From NCBI GenBank assembly GCA_002839705.1, contig PGYO01000009.1, positions 62,001 to 126,000 on the forward strand: a stretch of 64,000 bases of DNA, given 5' to 3'. The DNA comes from Methanobacteriales archaeon HGW-Methanobacteriales-1 (GTDB taxonomy: Archaea; Methanobacteriota; Methanobacteria; Methanobacteriales; Methanobacteriaceae). Shown here one piece after another: positions 9,785 through 21,212 of this stretch. The notes under the pieces were generated by a model. That model was not told the origin of the DNA, searched no databases, and saw only the letters and a list, made by a program, of their open reading frames with translations. The number at the start of each line of letters is the position of its first letter. Position 1 is the stretch's first letter. The position numbers and the translations under genes were made by a program.

Positions 9785-10254
9785 TGTTTTACCTCAACTT
9801 AAAATAATGGTTATGGGCAAGTTATATACTTCTAGTAGTCCTTTTATTTATAAAAACTTTATTAAAGTTCTTAAACTCTTAAAAAGGATTCCAAATTCTA
9901 TTGCATTTTATTATTACTTTTTTAATGCTCTCTAAGGAAATTTTAATCTATTAATTTCACTAAAATTAATTTAAATAGTTATATAATTATCCTAAAATTT
10001 TACCAAAACTATAATAAAATTATATATTAGAGGAAAGTTTTTATGTTATAAATTACTATCATTGTTTATATAAAATTAACATCGTTTTTTTATTTAACAG
10101 TTTTTTTATTATAAATTAATCAATTGTGATAACACTTTTTATTTAAATTTTCATGTATTTTGATAATTTTATAGAATATATAGCAATTAGAATTAATAAA
10201 AATTTAATTAGATGAATTAAATTTTAAAGATAAAGTAAGATTTTTCTGAGGAAT
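9785..10254. other. Divergent uvrC/uvrB promoter region
   Basis: 470 bases of AT-rich DNA between divergent uvrC and uvrB. It contains the uvrC TATA-like element at 9821-9830. I see no LexA-type dyad or gene here. Confidence 0.5.
9821..9830 (-). promoter_or_regulatory. TATA-like element for uvrC
   Basis: AGTATATAAC on the minus strand, 37-46 bases upstream of the TTG start. This leaves room for a transcription start about 25 bases downstream and a short leader containing the Shine-Dalgarno sequence. Confidence 0.45.
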
Positions 10255-12222
10255 ATGGAAATGAACAGATTTGAGTTAGTATCTAACTATAAACCATTAG
10301 GTGACCAGCCAAAGGCCATAAAATCAATCTCTGATGGGATAAAGAAAGGTTTTCCTAATCAAACTCTTTTAGGAGTAACTGGTTCAGGTAAAACATTTAC
10401 TATGGCCAATGTGATTAAAAATGTCCAGAAACCTACCCTGGTTATTTCACATAATAAAACACTGGCCGCCCAGCTTTATGAGGAATTTAAGGAATTTTTT
10501 CCCAATAATGCGGTAGAATACTTTGTGAGTTACTATGATTATTACCAACCAGAAGCCTATGTTCCACGTTCAGATACTTACATTGACAAAGAAGCATCAA
10601 TAAATGATGAAATAGACCGTATGCGGCACTCTGCTACACAATCACTCCTATCTAGAGATGATGTTATTGTAGTTTCCAGTGTTTCATGTATATATGGTAT
10701 TGGTTCTCCGGAAGACTATGGTGAATTTGTGCTTTCTCTGCAAATAGGAGATTCAATTGACCGAGAAGAAATATTAAGCCGTTTAATTCACATGCAATAT
10801 GAAAGAAATGACATTGAATTTGATAGGGGCCAGTTCAGAGTAAGAGGAGATGTTATTGAAATAAACCCGGTTCATGGAACACCACCAATCCGAATCGAGT
10901 TATTTGGTGATAATATAGATGCTATATCTCTTATTGATACCTTAAGAGGGAAAAAAATTCAGGAACTGGAAAGAACAATGATATTTCCCGCAAAGCACTT
11001 TGTTATTGGTGAAGATAAACTGAAAGCTGCTTTGAAAGATATCGAAGAAGAATTAGAAGAACGTTTAATAGTTTTAAATTCTCAGAATAAACTGGTTGAA
11101 GCACAGCGTCTAGAACAACGTACTAAATTTGACATAGAAATGTTAAAGGAAATGGGATATTGTTCTGGTATTGAAAATTATACTTTGCACCTCAGCGATC
11201 GAAAATGGGGCGAAATACCATATACTCTGTTAAAATACTTCCCTGATGATTTTTTAACAATTATTGATGAATCTCACGTTACCGCCCCTCAAATTAGGGG
11301 GATGTACAACGGTGATAAGGCCCGGAAGGATACTCTTATTGATTATGGATTTAGACTGCCTTCTGCTGGTGAAAACAGGCCTCTAAAGTTCCATGAGTTT
11401 GAAAAGATTGTCAATCAAGTTGTTTATGTCTCAGCCACACCAGCCAACTATGAACTGGAAAGAAGTCTAAATGTAGTGGAACAAATTATCAGACCCACGG
11501 GGCTGGTTGATCCAGAAGTTATAGTGCGACCGGTTAAAGGTCAGGTAGATGATTTGCTGGTTGAAGTACAGCGAAAAATAAAAATGGATCAACGGATTTT
11601 GGTAACCACACTTACTAAAAGAATGGCCGAAGATCTCACTGATTACTATGCTAAAATTGGTATTAAAGTCAGATACCTTCACTCTGAAATTGATACTCTG
11701 GAGCGGATTGAAATTATTGATGATTTACGTCGGGGCGAGTTTGATTGTTTGGTAGGAGTCAACCTTTTAAGAGAAGGCCTGGATCTTCCTGAAGTAGGTC
11801 TGGTGGGAATTTTAGATGCTGATAAAGAGGGATTCCTTAGATCTGAAACATCTTTAATACAAACTATTGGTCGTGCAGCTCGTAATGTGGATGGGCAGGT
11901 TTTAATGTACGCTGATGTATTAACCGATTCTGTAAAAAATGCAGTAAATATTACTAACGATCGTAGAAAGGTACAGAATGCTTACAATAAAAAACATGGC
12001 ATTGAACCGCATAATACCATGAGAAGTCTTAAAGAGAAGAAAGAAGGGGAAAATCTGGATCTTAAAGATGTCAGTGACCTTGAAAAAATGCCAAAAGACG
12101 AATTAAAACTTTTAATCAATGATTTAGAAAGAGACATGAAAGCTGCTGCAACTGGTCTTGATTTTGAAAAGGCAGCTAAGATTAGAGACCAGCTAATGGT
12201 TCTTAAAGGTGTTTCTAAATGA
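10255..12222 (+). CDS. uvrB: Excinuclease ABC subunit B
   Basis: 655 residues, full length. UvrB is the DNA-loaded helicase-like damage verifier. Helicase motif I is GVTGSGKT (about 39-46), the damage-probing beta-hairpin is [12 protein letters not shown] (about 95-106), the Walker B-like motif is DESH (about 339-342), motif VI is QTIGRAARN, and the C-terminal UVR motif that binds UvrC occupies about 620-652. ATG at 10261 is an alternative start; the GAGGA sequence before it does not clearly separate the two. The gene is followed by uvrA after 156 bases on the same strand. Confidence 0.97.
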   Translation: MEMNRFELVSNYKPLGDQPKAIKSISDGIKKGFPNQTLLGVTGSGKTFTMANVIKNVQKPTLVISHNKTLAAQLYEEFKEFFPNNAVEYFVSYYDYYQPEAYVPRSDTYIDKEASINDEIDRMRHSATQSLLSRDDVIVVSSVSCIYGIGSPEDYGEFVLSLQIGDSIDREEILSRLIHMQYERNDIEFDRGQFRVRGDVIEINPVHGTPPIRIELFGDNIDAISLIDTLRGKKIQELERTMIFPAKHFVIGEDKLKAALKDIEEELEERLIVLNSQNKLVEAQRLEQRTKFDIEMLKEMGYCSGIENYTLHLSDRKWGEIPYTLLKYFPDDFLTIIDESHVTAPQIRGMYNGDKARKDTLIDYGFRLPSAGENRPLKFHEFEKIVNQVVYVSATPANYELERSLNVVEQIIRPTGLVDPEVIVRPVKGQVDDLLVEVQRKIKMDQRILVTTLTKRMAEDLTDYYAKIGIKVRYLHSEIDTLERIEIIDDLRRGEFDCLVGVNLLREGLDLPEVGLVGILDADKEGFLRSETSLIQTIGRAARNVDGQVLMYADVLTDSVKNAVNITNDRRKVQNAYNKKHGIEPHNTMRSLKEKKEGENLDLKDVSDLEKMPKDELKLLINDLERDMKAAATGLDFEKAAKIRDQLMVLKGVSK

Positions 12223-12378
12223 TAAATGGCATTAAAAATGATTTAATAGATAATTTAGTATCAATAAAATATAAAATAATAATGTAATGCGGAATTATTA
12301 AATTAATTTAAAATTATCAACTTACATTTTACTCAAAAATATCAATTAAAAAAATAAAATTAGTAGGAGTTTAATCTT

Positions 12379-15306
12379 ATGAGTCCCGAAATAACAGATA
12401 AAAAAGGGAGTATAGTGCTTAAAGGTGCACGAGAGCATAATTTACAAAATATTGATCTGGAGATACCTAGAGACAAATTAATAGTAATCACCGGGCTTAG
12501 TGGGTCTGGAAAGTCATCACTGGCTTTTGATACAATTTATGCCGAAGGGCAGCGTAGATATGTTGAATCGCTATCTGCATATGCTAGGCAGTTTTTAGGT
12601 CAAATGAAAAAACCAGAGATCGATTATATTGAAGGACTATCTCCAGCAATTTCTATTGACCAGAAAACAACTAAAATGAATCCCCGTTCAACAGTGGGAA
12701 CCATAACTGAAATTTATGATTATTTAAGACTTTTATTCGCAAGAATAGGAACTCCTCATTGTTACAACTGTGGAAAAGAAATTTCACAACAAACTACGGG
12801 CCAGATTGTAGAAAATATTTTATTGAGTGGTGAAGGAACAAAAATACAGGTTCTAGCCCCGGTTATTAGGGATAGGAAAGGAGAACATCAAAAAGTTTTT
12901 GAAAATCTCCGAACCAAGGGATTTGTTAGAGTAAGAGTTGATGGTGAAGTTCATGATTTGGAAGAAGATTTTGAGCTAAATAAAAACAAAAAACACTCTA
13001 TAGAAGTAGTAGTGGACCGTTTGGTCATCCGATCAGACATTGATTTCCAGAGAAGATTGGCGGATTCAGTGGAAACTGCCTTAGAACTTGGAGAAGGAAT
13101 ACTAATTATCGTTTATGATTCCAGCGACTCAAAAACTGAAAAAAGTGAATATTCGTCAGAAGCAGGGGAAAAAATATACAGTGAACACTTTGCTTGTGTA
13201 GAATGTGGAATTAACTTTGAAGAAATTAGTCCCCGCATGTTTTCATTTAACAGCCCTCATGGGGCCTGTCCTGAGTGTAATGGGCTGGGAAGTAAATTAG
13301 AAATTGATCCAGATTTGGTAGTTCCTAATCCAGAACTTTCACTAAGTGAAGGAGCTATTGTGCCCTGGAGCAAATCAACTACTAAAGAGAATTACTATCA
13401 ACAGATGCTACAAGCCGTTTCTGAGCATTTTGGATTTAGTATGGATGTTCCTTTCAAGGACTTGGATTCAGAATATCAAAAAGCTATTCTTTATGGTTCG
13501 TCTGAAAGAGTAGAATTTTCATTTAAAAGAAAAAATCGTTCATATCGTGTAAACCGGAAATTTGAAGGTGTAATCAAGAGAATGGAACGTATTTATCTGG
13601 AAACAAAGTCAAATTACATGCGAAGTTACATGGGACAGTTCATGAGTAATCATAACTGTCCGGTGTGTGATGGTAGCCGTCTGCGGCCTGAAAGTAGATC
13701 AGTTACTATTGGGGAGAAATCTATTGCTGAAGTTGTAGAAATGCCTATTAAAGAATCTCAAATATTCTTCCAAGGCCTTAAACTATCTGAAAGAGAAGAA
13801 TTCATTGCTAAAGAAGTTTTAAAAGAAATTAATGAACGTTTAAAATTTCTGGTGGATGTAGGACTTAATTATATCACTCTTAGTAGATCTTCAGGTACTT
13901 TATCTGGTGGAGAGGCCCAACGTATTCGCCTAGCCACTCAAATCGGGTCTGGATTGGTAGGAGTTCTCTATATTTTAGATGAGCCCAGTATTGGATTGCA
14001 CCAGAGAGATAATGTCCGGCTCATTGAAACCTTAAAAAGACTAAGAGACATTGGTAATACTCTTATTGTAGTAGAACACGACGAAGAAACTATACTATCC
14101 GCGGATTATGTGGTTGATGTGGGTCCTGGTGCTGGTGAGCATGGTGGTCATGTGGTTGCCACAGGAACACCTGCAGAAATCATAACCAATGAGAATTCAA
14201 TCACTGGAAACTATCTCTCAAGAAGGGAGTCTGTTGCTTTGCCTGAAAAAAGGAGAAGTCCTAATGGAAATTTCATTACCATTCAAGGTGCCCAGCAAAA
14301 CAATCTCCAGAATATTGATGTTGAAATTCCTTTAGGAGTATTTAGTTGCATTACTGGAGTTTCTGGGTCTGGAAAAAGCACTTTAATCAATGAAATATTG
14401 TATAAAGGCCTTTATGAAAAAATTAATAGAAAACACATGAATGCTGGCCTTCATGAGAAAATTGAAGGTGCTCAACACATAGATAAGATAATTATCATTG
14501 ATCAATCTGCTATAGGTCGAACACCACGTTCTAATTCGGCAACTTACACTGGGGTGTTTACTTACATCAGGGAATTAATGGCTGAAACTCCTGAAGCTAA
14601 AAAAAGAGGTTATAAACCTGGTAGATTTAGTTTCAATGTTAAAGGCGGTCGTTGTGAAGCTTGTAGTGGTGATGGAATTATTAAAATAGAGATGCACTTT
14701 TTAGCTGATGTTTATGTGCCTTGTGAGGTTTGTAAAGGTAAAAGATACAATGATGAAACATTAGATATTCGATATAAAGGTAAAAACATTGCTGAAGTTT
14801 TGGATATGACTGTAGAAGAAGCAGTAGGATTCTTTGAAAACATTCCAAAAATTAAAAAGAAATTACAAACTTTAGATGATGTAGGTCTGGGATACATCCG
14901 TTTAGGACAATCAGCAACTACATTATCTGGAGGGGAAGCTCAAAGAGTTAAATTAGCCAAAGAGTTAAGCCGACAAAGTACTGGAAGGACACTTTATATA
15001 CTGGATGAACCTACTACTGGATTACATTTTGCAGATATAAAGAGATTACTTCATGTTTTAGGTCGTTTAACTGATTCAGGTAATTCAGTTGTAGTTATTG
15101 AACATAATTTGGATGTTATAAAAACTGCAGATTATATAATTGATTTGGGACCTGAAGGTGGAGATGGTGGAGGTCTGGTAGTTGCAACCGGAACGCCAGA
15201 AGAAATTGCTGCATCGGGAACATATACTGGCCAGTTTTTAAAAGAGATATTGGCTGAAAATTCTACACCTTTAAGTCGAGATCTTCTTAAAAGCCACTCT
15301 AAATAA
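12379..15306 (+). CDS. uvrA: Excinuclease ABC subunit A
   Basis: 975 residues, full length. UvrA is the ABC-type ATPase dimer that recognises DNA damage and recruits UvrB. Two ATPase modules are visible: Walker [11 protein letters not shown] near residue 38 and [10 protein letters not shown] near 660, each with an LSGGEAQR signature and an ILDEP Walker B. Zinc-binding cysteine pairs include CYNCGKE, CVECG with CPECNGLG, and CEACSGDG with [12 protein letters not shown] lies upstream of the ATG. The last gene of the uvrBA pair, followed by U-rich sequence. Confidence 0.97.
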   Translation: MSPEITDKKGSIVLKGAREHNLQNIDLEIPRDKLIVITGLSGSGKSSLAFDTIYAEGQRRYVESLSAYARQFLGQMKKPEIDYIEGLSPAISIDQKTTKMNPRSTVGTITEIYDYLRLLFARIGTPHCYNCGKEISQQTTGQIVENILLSGEGTKIQVLAPVIRDRKGEHQKVFENLRTKGFVRVRVDGEVHDLEEDFELNKNKKHSIEVVVDRLVIRSDIDFQRRLADSVETALELGEGILIIVYDSSDSKTEKSEYSSEAGEKIYSEHFACVECGINFEEISPRMFSFNSPHGACPECNGLGSKLEIDPDLVVPNPELSLSEGAIVPWSKSTTKENYYQQMLQAVSEHFGFSMDVPFKDLDSEYQKAILYGSSERVEFSFKRKNRSYRVNRKFEGVIKRMERIYLETKSNYMRSYMGQFMSNHNCPVCDGSRLRPESRSVTIGEKSIAEVVEMPIKESQIFFQGLKLSEREEFIAKEVLKEINERLKFLVDVGLNYITLSRSSGTLSGGEAQRIRLATQIGSGLVGVLYILDEPSIGLHQRDNVRLIETLKRLRDIGNTLIVVEHDEETILSADYVVDVGPGAGEHGGHVVATGTPAEIITNENSITGNYLSRRESVALPEKRRSPNGNFITIQGAQQNNLQNIDVEIPLGVFSCITGVSGSGKSTLINEILYKGLYEKINRKHMNAGLHEKIEGAQHIDKIIIIDQSAIGRTPRSNSATYTGVFTYIRELMAETPEAKKRGYKPGRFSFNVKGGRCEACSGDGIIKIEMHFLADVYVPCEVCKGKRYNDETLDIRYKGKNIAEVLDMTVEEAVGFFENIPKIKKKLQTLDDVGLGYIRLGQSATTLSGGEAQRVKLAKELSRQSTGRTLYILDEPTTGLHFADIKRLLHVLGRLTDSGNSVVVIEHNLDVIKTADYIIDLGPEGGDGGGLVVATGTPEEIAASGTYTGQFLKEILAENSTPLSRDLLKSHSK

Positions 15307-15400
15307 TTATTTTTAATTATTTAGTTACTAATTTTTCATTTCAATTAAATAATTTTTAATCACTTTATTTTAATTTCTTTTTTTATTAATTGCCCTTAAT
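15307..15400 (+). terminator. Probable U-rich terminator after uvrA
   Basis: Several T-runs (TTATTTTTAATTA, TTTTTCATTT, TTTCTTTTTTTATT) follow the uvrA stop without an obvious GC hairpin, the usual form of archaeal intrinsic termination. The assignment is by position and composition only. Confidence 0.35.
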
Positions 15401-15522
15401 TTATTCAATTCCTAATTTTAGATCATAGAATTTTAATAAATAGAAATAATATAATTAATTAAAATACAAGTTCATGCTCAATGCTTTATAAATAATGAAA
15501 ATTATATATTATTTGTGATAAC

Positions 15523-15681
15523 ATGGTCACAGAGAAATTAAATATTCCCATTAAAAAATTTTCCTTGATTCTATATTGTTCTTATAATGACCATGATTTT
15601 GATTCTAAGGATTCTTATTATAATTATATTAACTTTGATTTTTTAAATTTAAATGATTTAGGGGTGATTATATTCCGTTAA
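15523..15681 (+). CDS. Possible 52-residue leader ORF overlapping the kinase start
   Basis: ATG at 15523 with GTGAT a few bases upstream opens a 52-residue frame ending TAA at 15679-15681. Its end overlaps the first codons of the downstream kinase, and the kinase's GGGGTGAT ribosome-binding site lies inside it, an arrangement expected for translational coupling. The predicted peptide is rich in Asp, Asn and Tyr and resembles nothing I know, and in such AT-rich DNA a frame of this size can occur by chance. Confidence 0.25.
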   Translation: MVTEKLNIPIKKFSLILYCSYNDHDFDSKDSYYNYINFDFLNLNDLGVIIFR

Positions 15682-16616
15682 GGTCAGGATTTAGTTTAGG
15701 TCGTAAAAAAATATTTTTATTGATACCGGTGGTTGTTGCAATCGCACTTATTGTTATACAACCCATATCAAATAGTTTAGGATTAAATATATCCGAAGAT
15801 GCATTTAGACTAATTCTTTTAATGTTAATAATTGTTATGGTAGCCCTTCTTTCCGAAAGGGTAGAGAGAGTTCGTTCATTGAGAAAACTTAATGAAGAAT
15901 TAAGTGAACAAGCTGAAAAGTTAGCTGACGCTAATGACGAGCTAGAAGCTTTTGCATATTCCGTTTCTCATGATTTAAGAGTTCCTTTAAGAGCTATCGA
16001 TGGATTTTCTAGAATAATGGTTGAAGATTATGAAGATGAGCTTGATGAAGAAGGAATTAGGCTTTTGAATATCATTAGAGACAACACCAAAAAAATGGGG
16101 CAACTTATAGATGATATATTACTATTATCCCGTGCTGCCCGTCAAGATATGAATTCTACTAAAATAGACATGAAATCCCTGGCCCAATCTGTTTATAATG
16201 ACTTTTCGAATCAAACTGAAAATAGAAATATTAACCTAACTATTGATGAACTTCCGGCAACTTATGGAGATCGTGCGTTGATTTATCAGGTTTATACCAA
16301 TTTAATTGGGAATGCCATAAAATTCACATCAAAAAAAGACCCTGCGGAAATAATTGTAGGTTATGAAGATAAAAAAGGTGAATACGTCTTTTTTGTTTCA
16401 GATAATGGTGCTGGATTTAATATGAAGTATATAAATAAGTTATTTGGTCTTTTCCAGCGTCTACACAGCCCTGAAGAATTCGAAGGAACTGGTGTGGGCC
16501 TTACTATTGTTCAACGTATTGTAAAGAGACATGATGGAAAAGTTTGGGGAGAAGGAGAAGTGGATAATGGTGCAACCATATACTTTTCTTTACCTAAAAA
16601 TAAACCAAAAAAATAA
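15672..16616 (+). CDS. Membrane sensor histidine kinase (HisKA/HATPase), apparent ATT start
   Basis: About 314 residues: two hydrophobic segments (about 18-34 and 46-60), a short coiled-coil linker, a HisKA dimerisation domain with the H-box [10 protein letters not shown] (phosphorylated His about residue 101), and a HATPase domain with N-box [10 protein letters not shown]1 DNGAGF and G2 GTGVGL. There is no periplasmic or PAS sensor domain. The canonical TTG at 15720 has no ribosome-binding site and truncates the basic N-terminus ([11 protein letters not shown]). By contrast GGGGTGAT lies nine bases before an ATT at 15672. A single-REC regulator gene follows 133 bases later and is the likely partner. 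Confidence 0.8.
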   Translation: MPLRSGFSLGRKKIFLLIPVVVAIALIVIQPISNSLGLNISEDAFRLILLMLIIVMVALLSERVERVRSLRKLNEELSEQAEKLADANDELEAFAYSVSHDLRVPLRAIDGFSRIMVEDYEDELDEEGIRLLNIIRDNTKKMGQLIDDILLLSRAARQDMNSTKIDMKSLAQSVYNDFSNQTENRNINLTIDELPATYGDRALIYQVYTNLIGNAIKFTSKKDPAEIIVGYEDKKGEYVFFVSDNGAGFNMKYINKLFGLFQRLHSPEEFEGTGVGLTIVQRIVKRHDGKVWGEGEVDNGATIYFSLPKNKPKK

Positions 16617-16749
16617 ATTTTTAATTTGAATTTCACATAAAAAATTTTAAAAACTAAATTTAAATTAATTAAATAATTGACATTATTTAAAGATTTATAG
16701 TCCTTAATAATCTGTTCATGGGATTAATAACTTAAAAGGTGAATCTAAA

Positions 16750-17187
16750 ATGGGAATGGAACAAATTGAGATACTACTTGTGGAAGACAATCCTACGGAT
16801 GCTGAACTTACCATGAGGGCATTGAAAAGAAAGAACATGGCTAATCAAGTTGTTTGGGTTAAAGATGGTGAGGAAGCACTTGATTTTATTTTTGCCAAGG
16901 GGGAATATTCTCATAGAAATCCAGATGATCTTCCGAAGTTAATACTTCTTGATTTAAGGATGCCTAAAGTCGATGGATTAGAGGTTTTACAGCGTATAAA
17001 AGCCGAAGAAAACACTCGTAAAATTCCTGTTGTTGTTTTGACTTCATCTAAAGAAGATAGGGATATTGTAGAGAGTTATGAATTGGGTGTCAACAGTTAT
17101 GTAAGTAAACCTGTTGAATTTGATCAATTTATTGATGCTGTTTCGACCCTTGGTTTTTACTGGATGTTGATTAATAATCCACCTTGA
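16750..17187 (+). CDS. Single-domain response regulator, Rcp1-like
   Basis: 145 residues consisting only of a receiver domain of the Rcp1 subtype: acidic pocket [12 protein letters not shown] at the N-terminus, phosphoacceptor Asp in [13 protein letters not shown] (about residue 74), VVLTSS for the switch Thr/Ser, and conserved Lys in YVSKPV. Regulators of this type usually pair with phytochrome-like or HisKA kinases and pass phosphate on without a DNA-binding domain. The preceding HisKA kinase on the same strand is the likely partner. GGTGA precedes the start; ATG at 16756 is an alternative. Confidence 0.88.
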   Translation: MGMEQIEILLVEDNPTDAELTMRALKRKNMANQVVWVKDGEEALDFIFAKGEYSHRNPDDLPKLILLDLRMPKVDGLEVLQRIKAEENTRKIPVVVLTSSKEDRDIVESYELGVNSYVSKPVEFDQFIDAVSTLGFYWMLINNPP

Positions 17188-17289
17188 TTCAATAGTATAT
17201 CCCGATGAAATTTAATCTGAAATCAATATTAAATTAGATAATTATGTAAATCACATTTTAATGCATTATTTAGGTAAATGTGGTAAAAT

Positions 17290-19047
17290 ATGAATAAAAT
17301 CAAGGTTTTAATACTAGAAGATGTTCCTTTAGATGCTGAACTTTCTGAGCGGGAGCTAAAAAAAGAAGGACTTGACTTTTTATCGCTTCGGGTTGAAACC
17401 AAAGATGATTTTATTAAAGAAATTACTGAATTTAATCCCAATATAATATTGGCGGATCAATCTTTGCCGCATTTTGATGGGCTCTCTGCTTTGAAAATTG
17501 CTAAGAATAAAACGCCAAATATTCCTTTTATTTTTGTCAGTGGTAAAATTGGAGAAGACTATGGCGTGGAAATGCTCAAAGAAGGTGCGACTGACTATGT
17601 GCTTAAAAATAATCTTACAAAGCTTTCCCATGCGGTTATAAGGGCTTTGAATGAATCTAAAGAGCAAATCAATAGAGAAATTGCTGAAAAATCATTAAAA
17701 GAGAACGAAAAAAAATATAGAACTCTCTTTGAAAAATCTAAAAATCCTATATTTGTTTGTCAGAAAGATGGAACTTTTATTGATTGTAATGATGCCGGTT
17801 TAGAATTTATGGAAAAACCATGCTCTGAAATTATGGGCAATAATATACAAAATTGGGTTAAATTAGCTGATTTTAATAATTTGTTTTCTGAGGAAATTTA
17901 TGTAAATGAACTAGTATTCCAGGTTAATGGCATTGAAAAAATACTGGAAATTACCATTACTCTGGTTGAAATAGGGAAAGAAAAAAACTATTTTTTACAA
18001 GGAAAAGATGTAACTCAACAAAGGCAGGCTGAAAAAGCTCTTAAAAAACAAGGTGAAGAATATAAAGCCATATTTGAGAATACTGGTACTTTATCTGTAA
18101 TTTTTGAAAAAGATACGACCATCTCTTTAGTAAATACTGAATTTGAATTATTTTCAGGATATACCAATAAAGAATTAAAATACAATCGAAAGTGGTTGGA
18201 ATTTGTGGCCAGTGATGATTTGGAAAGGATGGAAGGATACCATCGTATGCAAAGAATAAATCCTTTAGCAATTCCTAAAAACTATGAAGTCATGTTAAAA
18301 AATCGTGAAGGAAAAATTAAGGATTTTTATGCGACTTCTGAAATTATACCTGGTACTGAAAAGGGTATTATATCTTTTATGGATATTAGTGATAGAAAAC
18401 TTGCTGAAAATAAAATTAAGAATTCCCTTCACGAAAAGGAACTTCTTCTAAGAGAAATACATCATCGGGTAAAAAATAATATGCAAATAATATCCACGCT
18501 TTTAACCCTACAATCGGCTCAGATTGATGATCAAAAATTAATTAACCTCTATCAAGAAAGCCAGAATAGGATTCAAGCCATGTCATTAATTCATGAAAAA
18601 TTGTATCAATCTAGAGATATTTCTAAAATAAATCTTAAAGATTATGTCCAAAGCATGGTAAGTGATTTATTATATTCCTATGAAAAAGATAGTCAAGTTA
18701 TAGAGTCTAATCTTGATATTGCTGATGTTTTGATGAGTATAGATACTGCAGTTCCTTGTGGATTAATTATAAACGAACTTATTTCTAATTCATTAAAATA
18801 TGCATTTCCTGATAGAAATGGAACCATAAATGTATATTTTCATAGAATCAATGATTCAGATTATTGTTTATCAATATCTGATGATGGAATTGGCCTTCCT
18901 GAGGATTTAGATATAGAGAAAACCAACTCTTTAGGTCTTCAAATTGTTAACAATCTTATAAATCAACTTGATGGAACATTAAAAATATCAAAACCTTCTA
19001 AATTTGAAATTAGGTTTAAAGAACTTAAATATAAGGAAAGAATGTAA
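17290..19047 (+). CDS. Hybrid REC-PAS-PAS-HisKA_2 histidine kinase
   Basis: 585 residues. An N-terminal receiver domain (about 1-125) has Asp56 in IILADQSLP. Two PAS domains (about 135-255 and 265-375) follow, the second ending MDISDRK. Then come a HisKA_2 region with [14 protein letters not shown] (about 386-400) and a HATPase with [12 protein letters not shown] and DDGIGLPEDL. A receiver at the N-terminus of a kinase implies that it is itself controlled by phosphotransfer, plausibly from the kinase at 15672. It lies between two regulators on the same strand. Confidence 0.88.
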   Translation: MNKIKVLILEDVPLDAELSERELKKEGLDFLSLRVETKDDFIKEITEFNPNIILADQSLPHFDGLSALKIAKNKTPNIPFIFVSGKIGEDYGVEMLKEGATDYVLKNNLTKLSHAVIRALNESKEQINREIAEKSLKENEKKYRTLFEKSKNPIFVCQKDGTFIDCNDAGLEFMEKPCSEIMGNNIQNWVKLADFNNLFSEEIYVNELVFQVNGIEKILEITITLVEIGKEKNYFLQGKDVTQQRQAEKALKKQGEEYKAIFENTGTLSVIFEKDTTISLVNTEFELFSGYTNKELKYNRKWLEFVASDDLERMEGYHRMQRINPLAIPKNYEVMLKNREGKIKDFYATSEIIPGTEKGIISFMDISDRKLAENKIKNSLHEKELLLREIHHRVKNNMQIISTLLTLQSAQIDDQKLINLYQESQNRIQAMSLIHEKLYQSRDISKINLKDYVQSMVSDLLYSYEKDSQVIESNLDIADVLMSIDTAVPCGLIINELISNSLKYAFPDRNGTINVYFHRINDSDYCLSISDDGIGLPEDLDIEKTNSLGLQIVNNLINQLDGTLKISKPSKFEIRFKELKYKERM

Positions 19048-19101
19048 TATCTAATATACATTATAAAAATTATTTAATGAACTGGAGTAGGGGATGAAAT
19101 A

Positions 19102-19962
19102 ATGGCTAATGCAAGGGTTCTGGTTGTAGAAGATGAAAGTATTGTGGCCATGGGCATTAAACATAAATTAGAAACCATGGGACATACTGTTGTAGAAATG
19201 GTTGCATCAGGAGAAAATGCAGTTCGAGCTGCGGGGGAGCATGTTCCAGATATAATATTAATGGATATAGTTATAAAAGGAGATATGGATGGTATTGAAG
19301 CGGCCCATGCTATTCATGAATACCATGATATTCCTATAATTTATTTAACGGCTTATGCTGATGAAGAAATGCTTATGAGAGCCAGAGTCACCCAGCCCTA
19401 TGGATATATTATAAAACCATTTAAATCCACGGAATTGAATGCTAATATTCAAATGGCCTTATTTAAACATAAAGCTGCCAAAAAAGAAAAGGAAATAATT
19501 AAAAAACAAATTTTAGATAATTTTCATAATTTTATTGTTCAAGCTATTCCTACTAGTGGTTCTCAAAGTGAAATGGAAATGCGAGACATGCTTTTTAATG
19601 CCTTTGGAGAAAAATTAGAAGAAGATATGAAGCCTTCATTTGAACATAAAATGGAAGAATTTGGGATCAGTGAAGATACTGAAGATGGTCAGGATATATT
19701 TGACTCATATTTAGCTTGGTTATCTGAAATATTCCGTGATTTTGGAATAAGAGTGGGTATTATTGAAAAAAACCCTAGATGGTACTTTGAATTTGATAAC
19801 TGTCCTTGGAGGGAAGAAGCTAAAAATAACCCCATATTCTGTATAAACTGCCAAGCTATTATTAATCGTAGTTTTGATTGGACAAACTTAGAAGGAAGTG
19901 TAAAACGTAAATCAACCATTGCCAGTGGTTCAGATAGCTGTATATTTACTTTCAATCTTTAA
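19102..19962 (+). CDS. Response regulator: REC plus MetOD1-like output domain with three cysteines
   Basis: 286 residues. Residues about 1-125 form a receiver domain with Asp55 in IILMDIVIKG and Lys in YIIKPF. The C-terminal about 140 residues match what I recall as methanogen output domain 1, a domain of unknown function in methanogen regulators. It contains Cys234, Cys247 and Cys250 in the pattern C-x12-C-x2-C, which could hold a metal or act as a redox switch. The gene follows the hybrid kinase by 54 bases and is probably in the same transcript. The downstream target is unknown because no DNA-binding motif is seen. Confidence 0.82.
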   Translation: MANARVLVVEDESIVAMGIKHKLETMGHTVVEMVASGENAVRAAGEHVPDIILMDIVIKGDMDGIEAAHAIHEYHDIPIIYLTAYADEEMLMRARVTQPYGYIIKPFKSTELNANIQMALFKHKAAKKEKEIIKKQILDNFHNFIVQAIPTSGSQSEMEMRDMLFNAFGEKLEEDMKPSFEHKMEEFGISEDTEDGQDIFDSYLAWLSEIFRDFGIRVGIIEKNPRWYFEFDNCPWREEAKNNPIFCINCQAIINRSFDWTNLEGSVKRKSTIASGSDSCIFTFNL

Positions 19963-20020
19963 TTTTCTTTTTTATAGCATTCATTATTTTTTAATTTATT
20001 TTTTTTAAAAGTTCTTTTGA
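19963..20020 (+). terminator. Probable U-rich terminator of the signalling block
   Basis: Runs such as TTTTCTTTTTTATAG and TTTATTTTTTTTAAAAG follow the last regulator gene. There is no clear stem; called from T-run density and position. Confidence 0.35.
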
Positions 20021-20090
20021 TTTATGAGCCCCGGTTTTTTAGAGGAATACATTCAAAAAATTATTATCTTATTTTAAATATATTTACATT

Positions 20091-21212
20091 ATGAAAAGAA
20101 AAGGAGTTGCCAATCTTCCACTCCATGGAGGTCATCCACCACGATGGCTGTTCAGTAGGATGATTAAGCTTGCTGGAGGAATCAGTGAAGTTATAATTGA
20201 TGAATATGGTAGTGATGAACTTTTAAGACGTTTATCTGATCCTTTCTGGTTTCAAGCATTCTCATGTGTATTAGGATTTGATTGGCATTCTTCTGGAACA
20301 ACCACAACTACTTGTGGAGCTTTAAAAATTGCATTAAATCCAGAGTCACATGGGTTTATAGTTGCTGGGGGAAAAGGAAAAGCATCTCGTAAGACTCCTG
20401 AAGAAATCAGTGCGTCTGGTGATACCCTTTCTATTAATAGTAAAAATATAGAAAAGTTGATCCAAACCAGTAAACTATCTGCTAAAATCGACAATTCATG
20501 TATACAAGACGGTTATCAGTTGTACCAGCACACATTTTTTATTAATGACAAAGGAAATTGGGCAGTTGTTCAACAGGGAATGAATGAATACAATAAATAT
20601 GCTCGCCGATATCACTGGTTAGGAGAATCAGTGGATGATTATTTATCAAATCCGCATGCCGCCATTTCGTGTGATTTAAAAGAGAAAAATTCATTGAATA
20701 TGGTGGATATAGAAAGTGAAAAGGTACGAGAAATAAGTTTGGACTTAATTTGTGACAATCCAGACCACCTTCGAAAATACTTTAATAATAAAAATAGTAT
20801 GCAAACTTTGCTAAGTGACTTTTCAGCTGAAAAATCAGAGCTTAATCTGCCGCAGCACCATCCAGTTCTGGATATGGATCTTTCAGATCGTGAATTCCAG
20901 GTTTTAAAGCAGGCCTGGGAAATTCAACCTGAAAATTATCAAGATCTCATTCTATTAAAAGGTTTTGGACCTAAAAAAATCAGAGCTCTGGCCCTTATTT
21001 CGGATCTTGTTTTTGGAGAACCCGCCAGCTGGAGGGATCCTGTAAAATATAGTTTTACTCATGGGGGAAAGGATGGATATCCATATCCTGTTGATCGAGA
21101 AGTTTATGATAATTCTATTAATACACTTAAAGAATCCCTGGAACAATCGAATTTAAATAATAAAGAAAAAATGGGGGCAATAAAACGACTTGGAGATTTT
21201 ATCAACGAATAA
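20091..21212 (+). CDS. DUF763-family protein
   Basis: 373 residues, full length for DUF763, a family of unknown function found mainly in archaea. Family features are the N-terminal GVANLPLHGGHPPRWLF block, WHSSGTTTTTCGALK at about 65-80, GGKGKASRKTPEEI and YQHTFFINDKGNWAVVQQGM in the middle, and a helix-hairpin-helix-like ILLKGFGPKKIRALA segment at about 286-300. The last suggests nucleic acid contact. No Shine-Dalgarno sequence precedes the ATG, so it may be translated from a leaderless message. Tail to tail with the gene at 21213. Confidence 0.85.
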   Translation: MKRKGVANLPLHGGHPPRWLFSRMIKLAGGISEVIIDEYGSDELLRRLSDPFWFQAFSCVLGFDWHSSGTTTTTCGALKIALNPESHGFIVAGGKGKASRKTPEEISASGDTLSINSKNIEKLIQTSKLSAKIDNSCIQDGYQLYQHTFFINDKGNWAVVQQGMNEYNKYARRYHWLGESVDDYLSNPHAAISCDLKEKNSLNMVDIESEKVREISLDLICDNPDHLRKYFNNKNSMQTLLSDFSAEKSELNLPQHHPVLDMDLSDREFQVLKQAWEIQPENYQDLILLKGFGPKKIRALALISDLVFGEPASWRDPVKYSFTHGGKDGYPYPVDREVYDNSINTLKESLEQSNLNNKEKMGAIKRLGDFINE

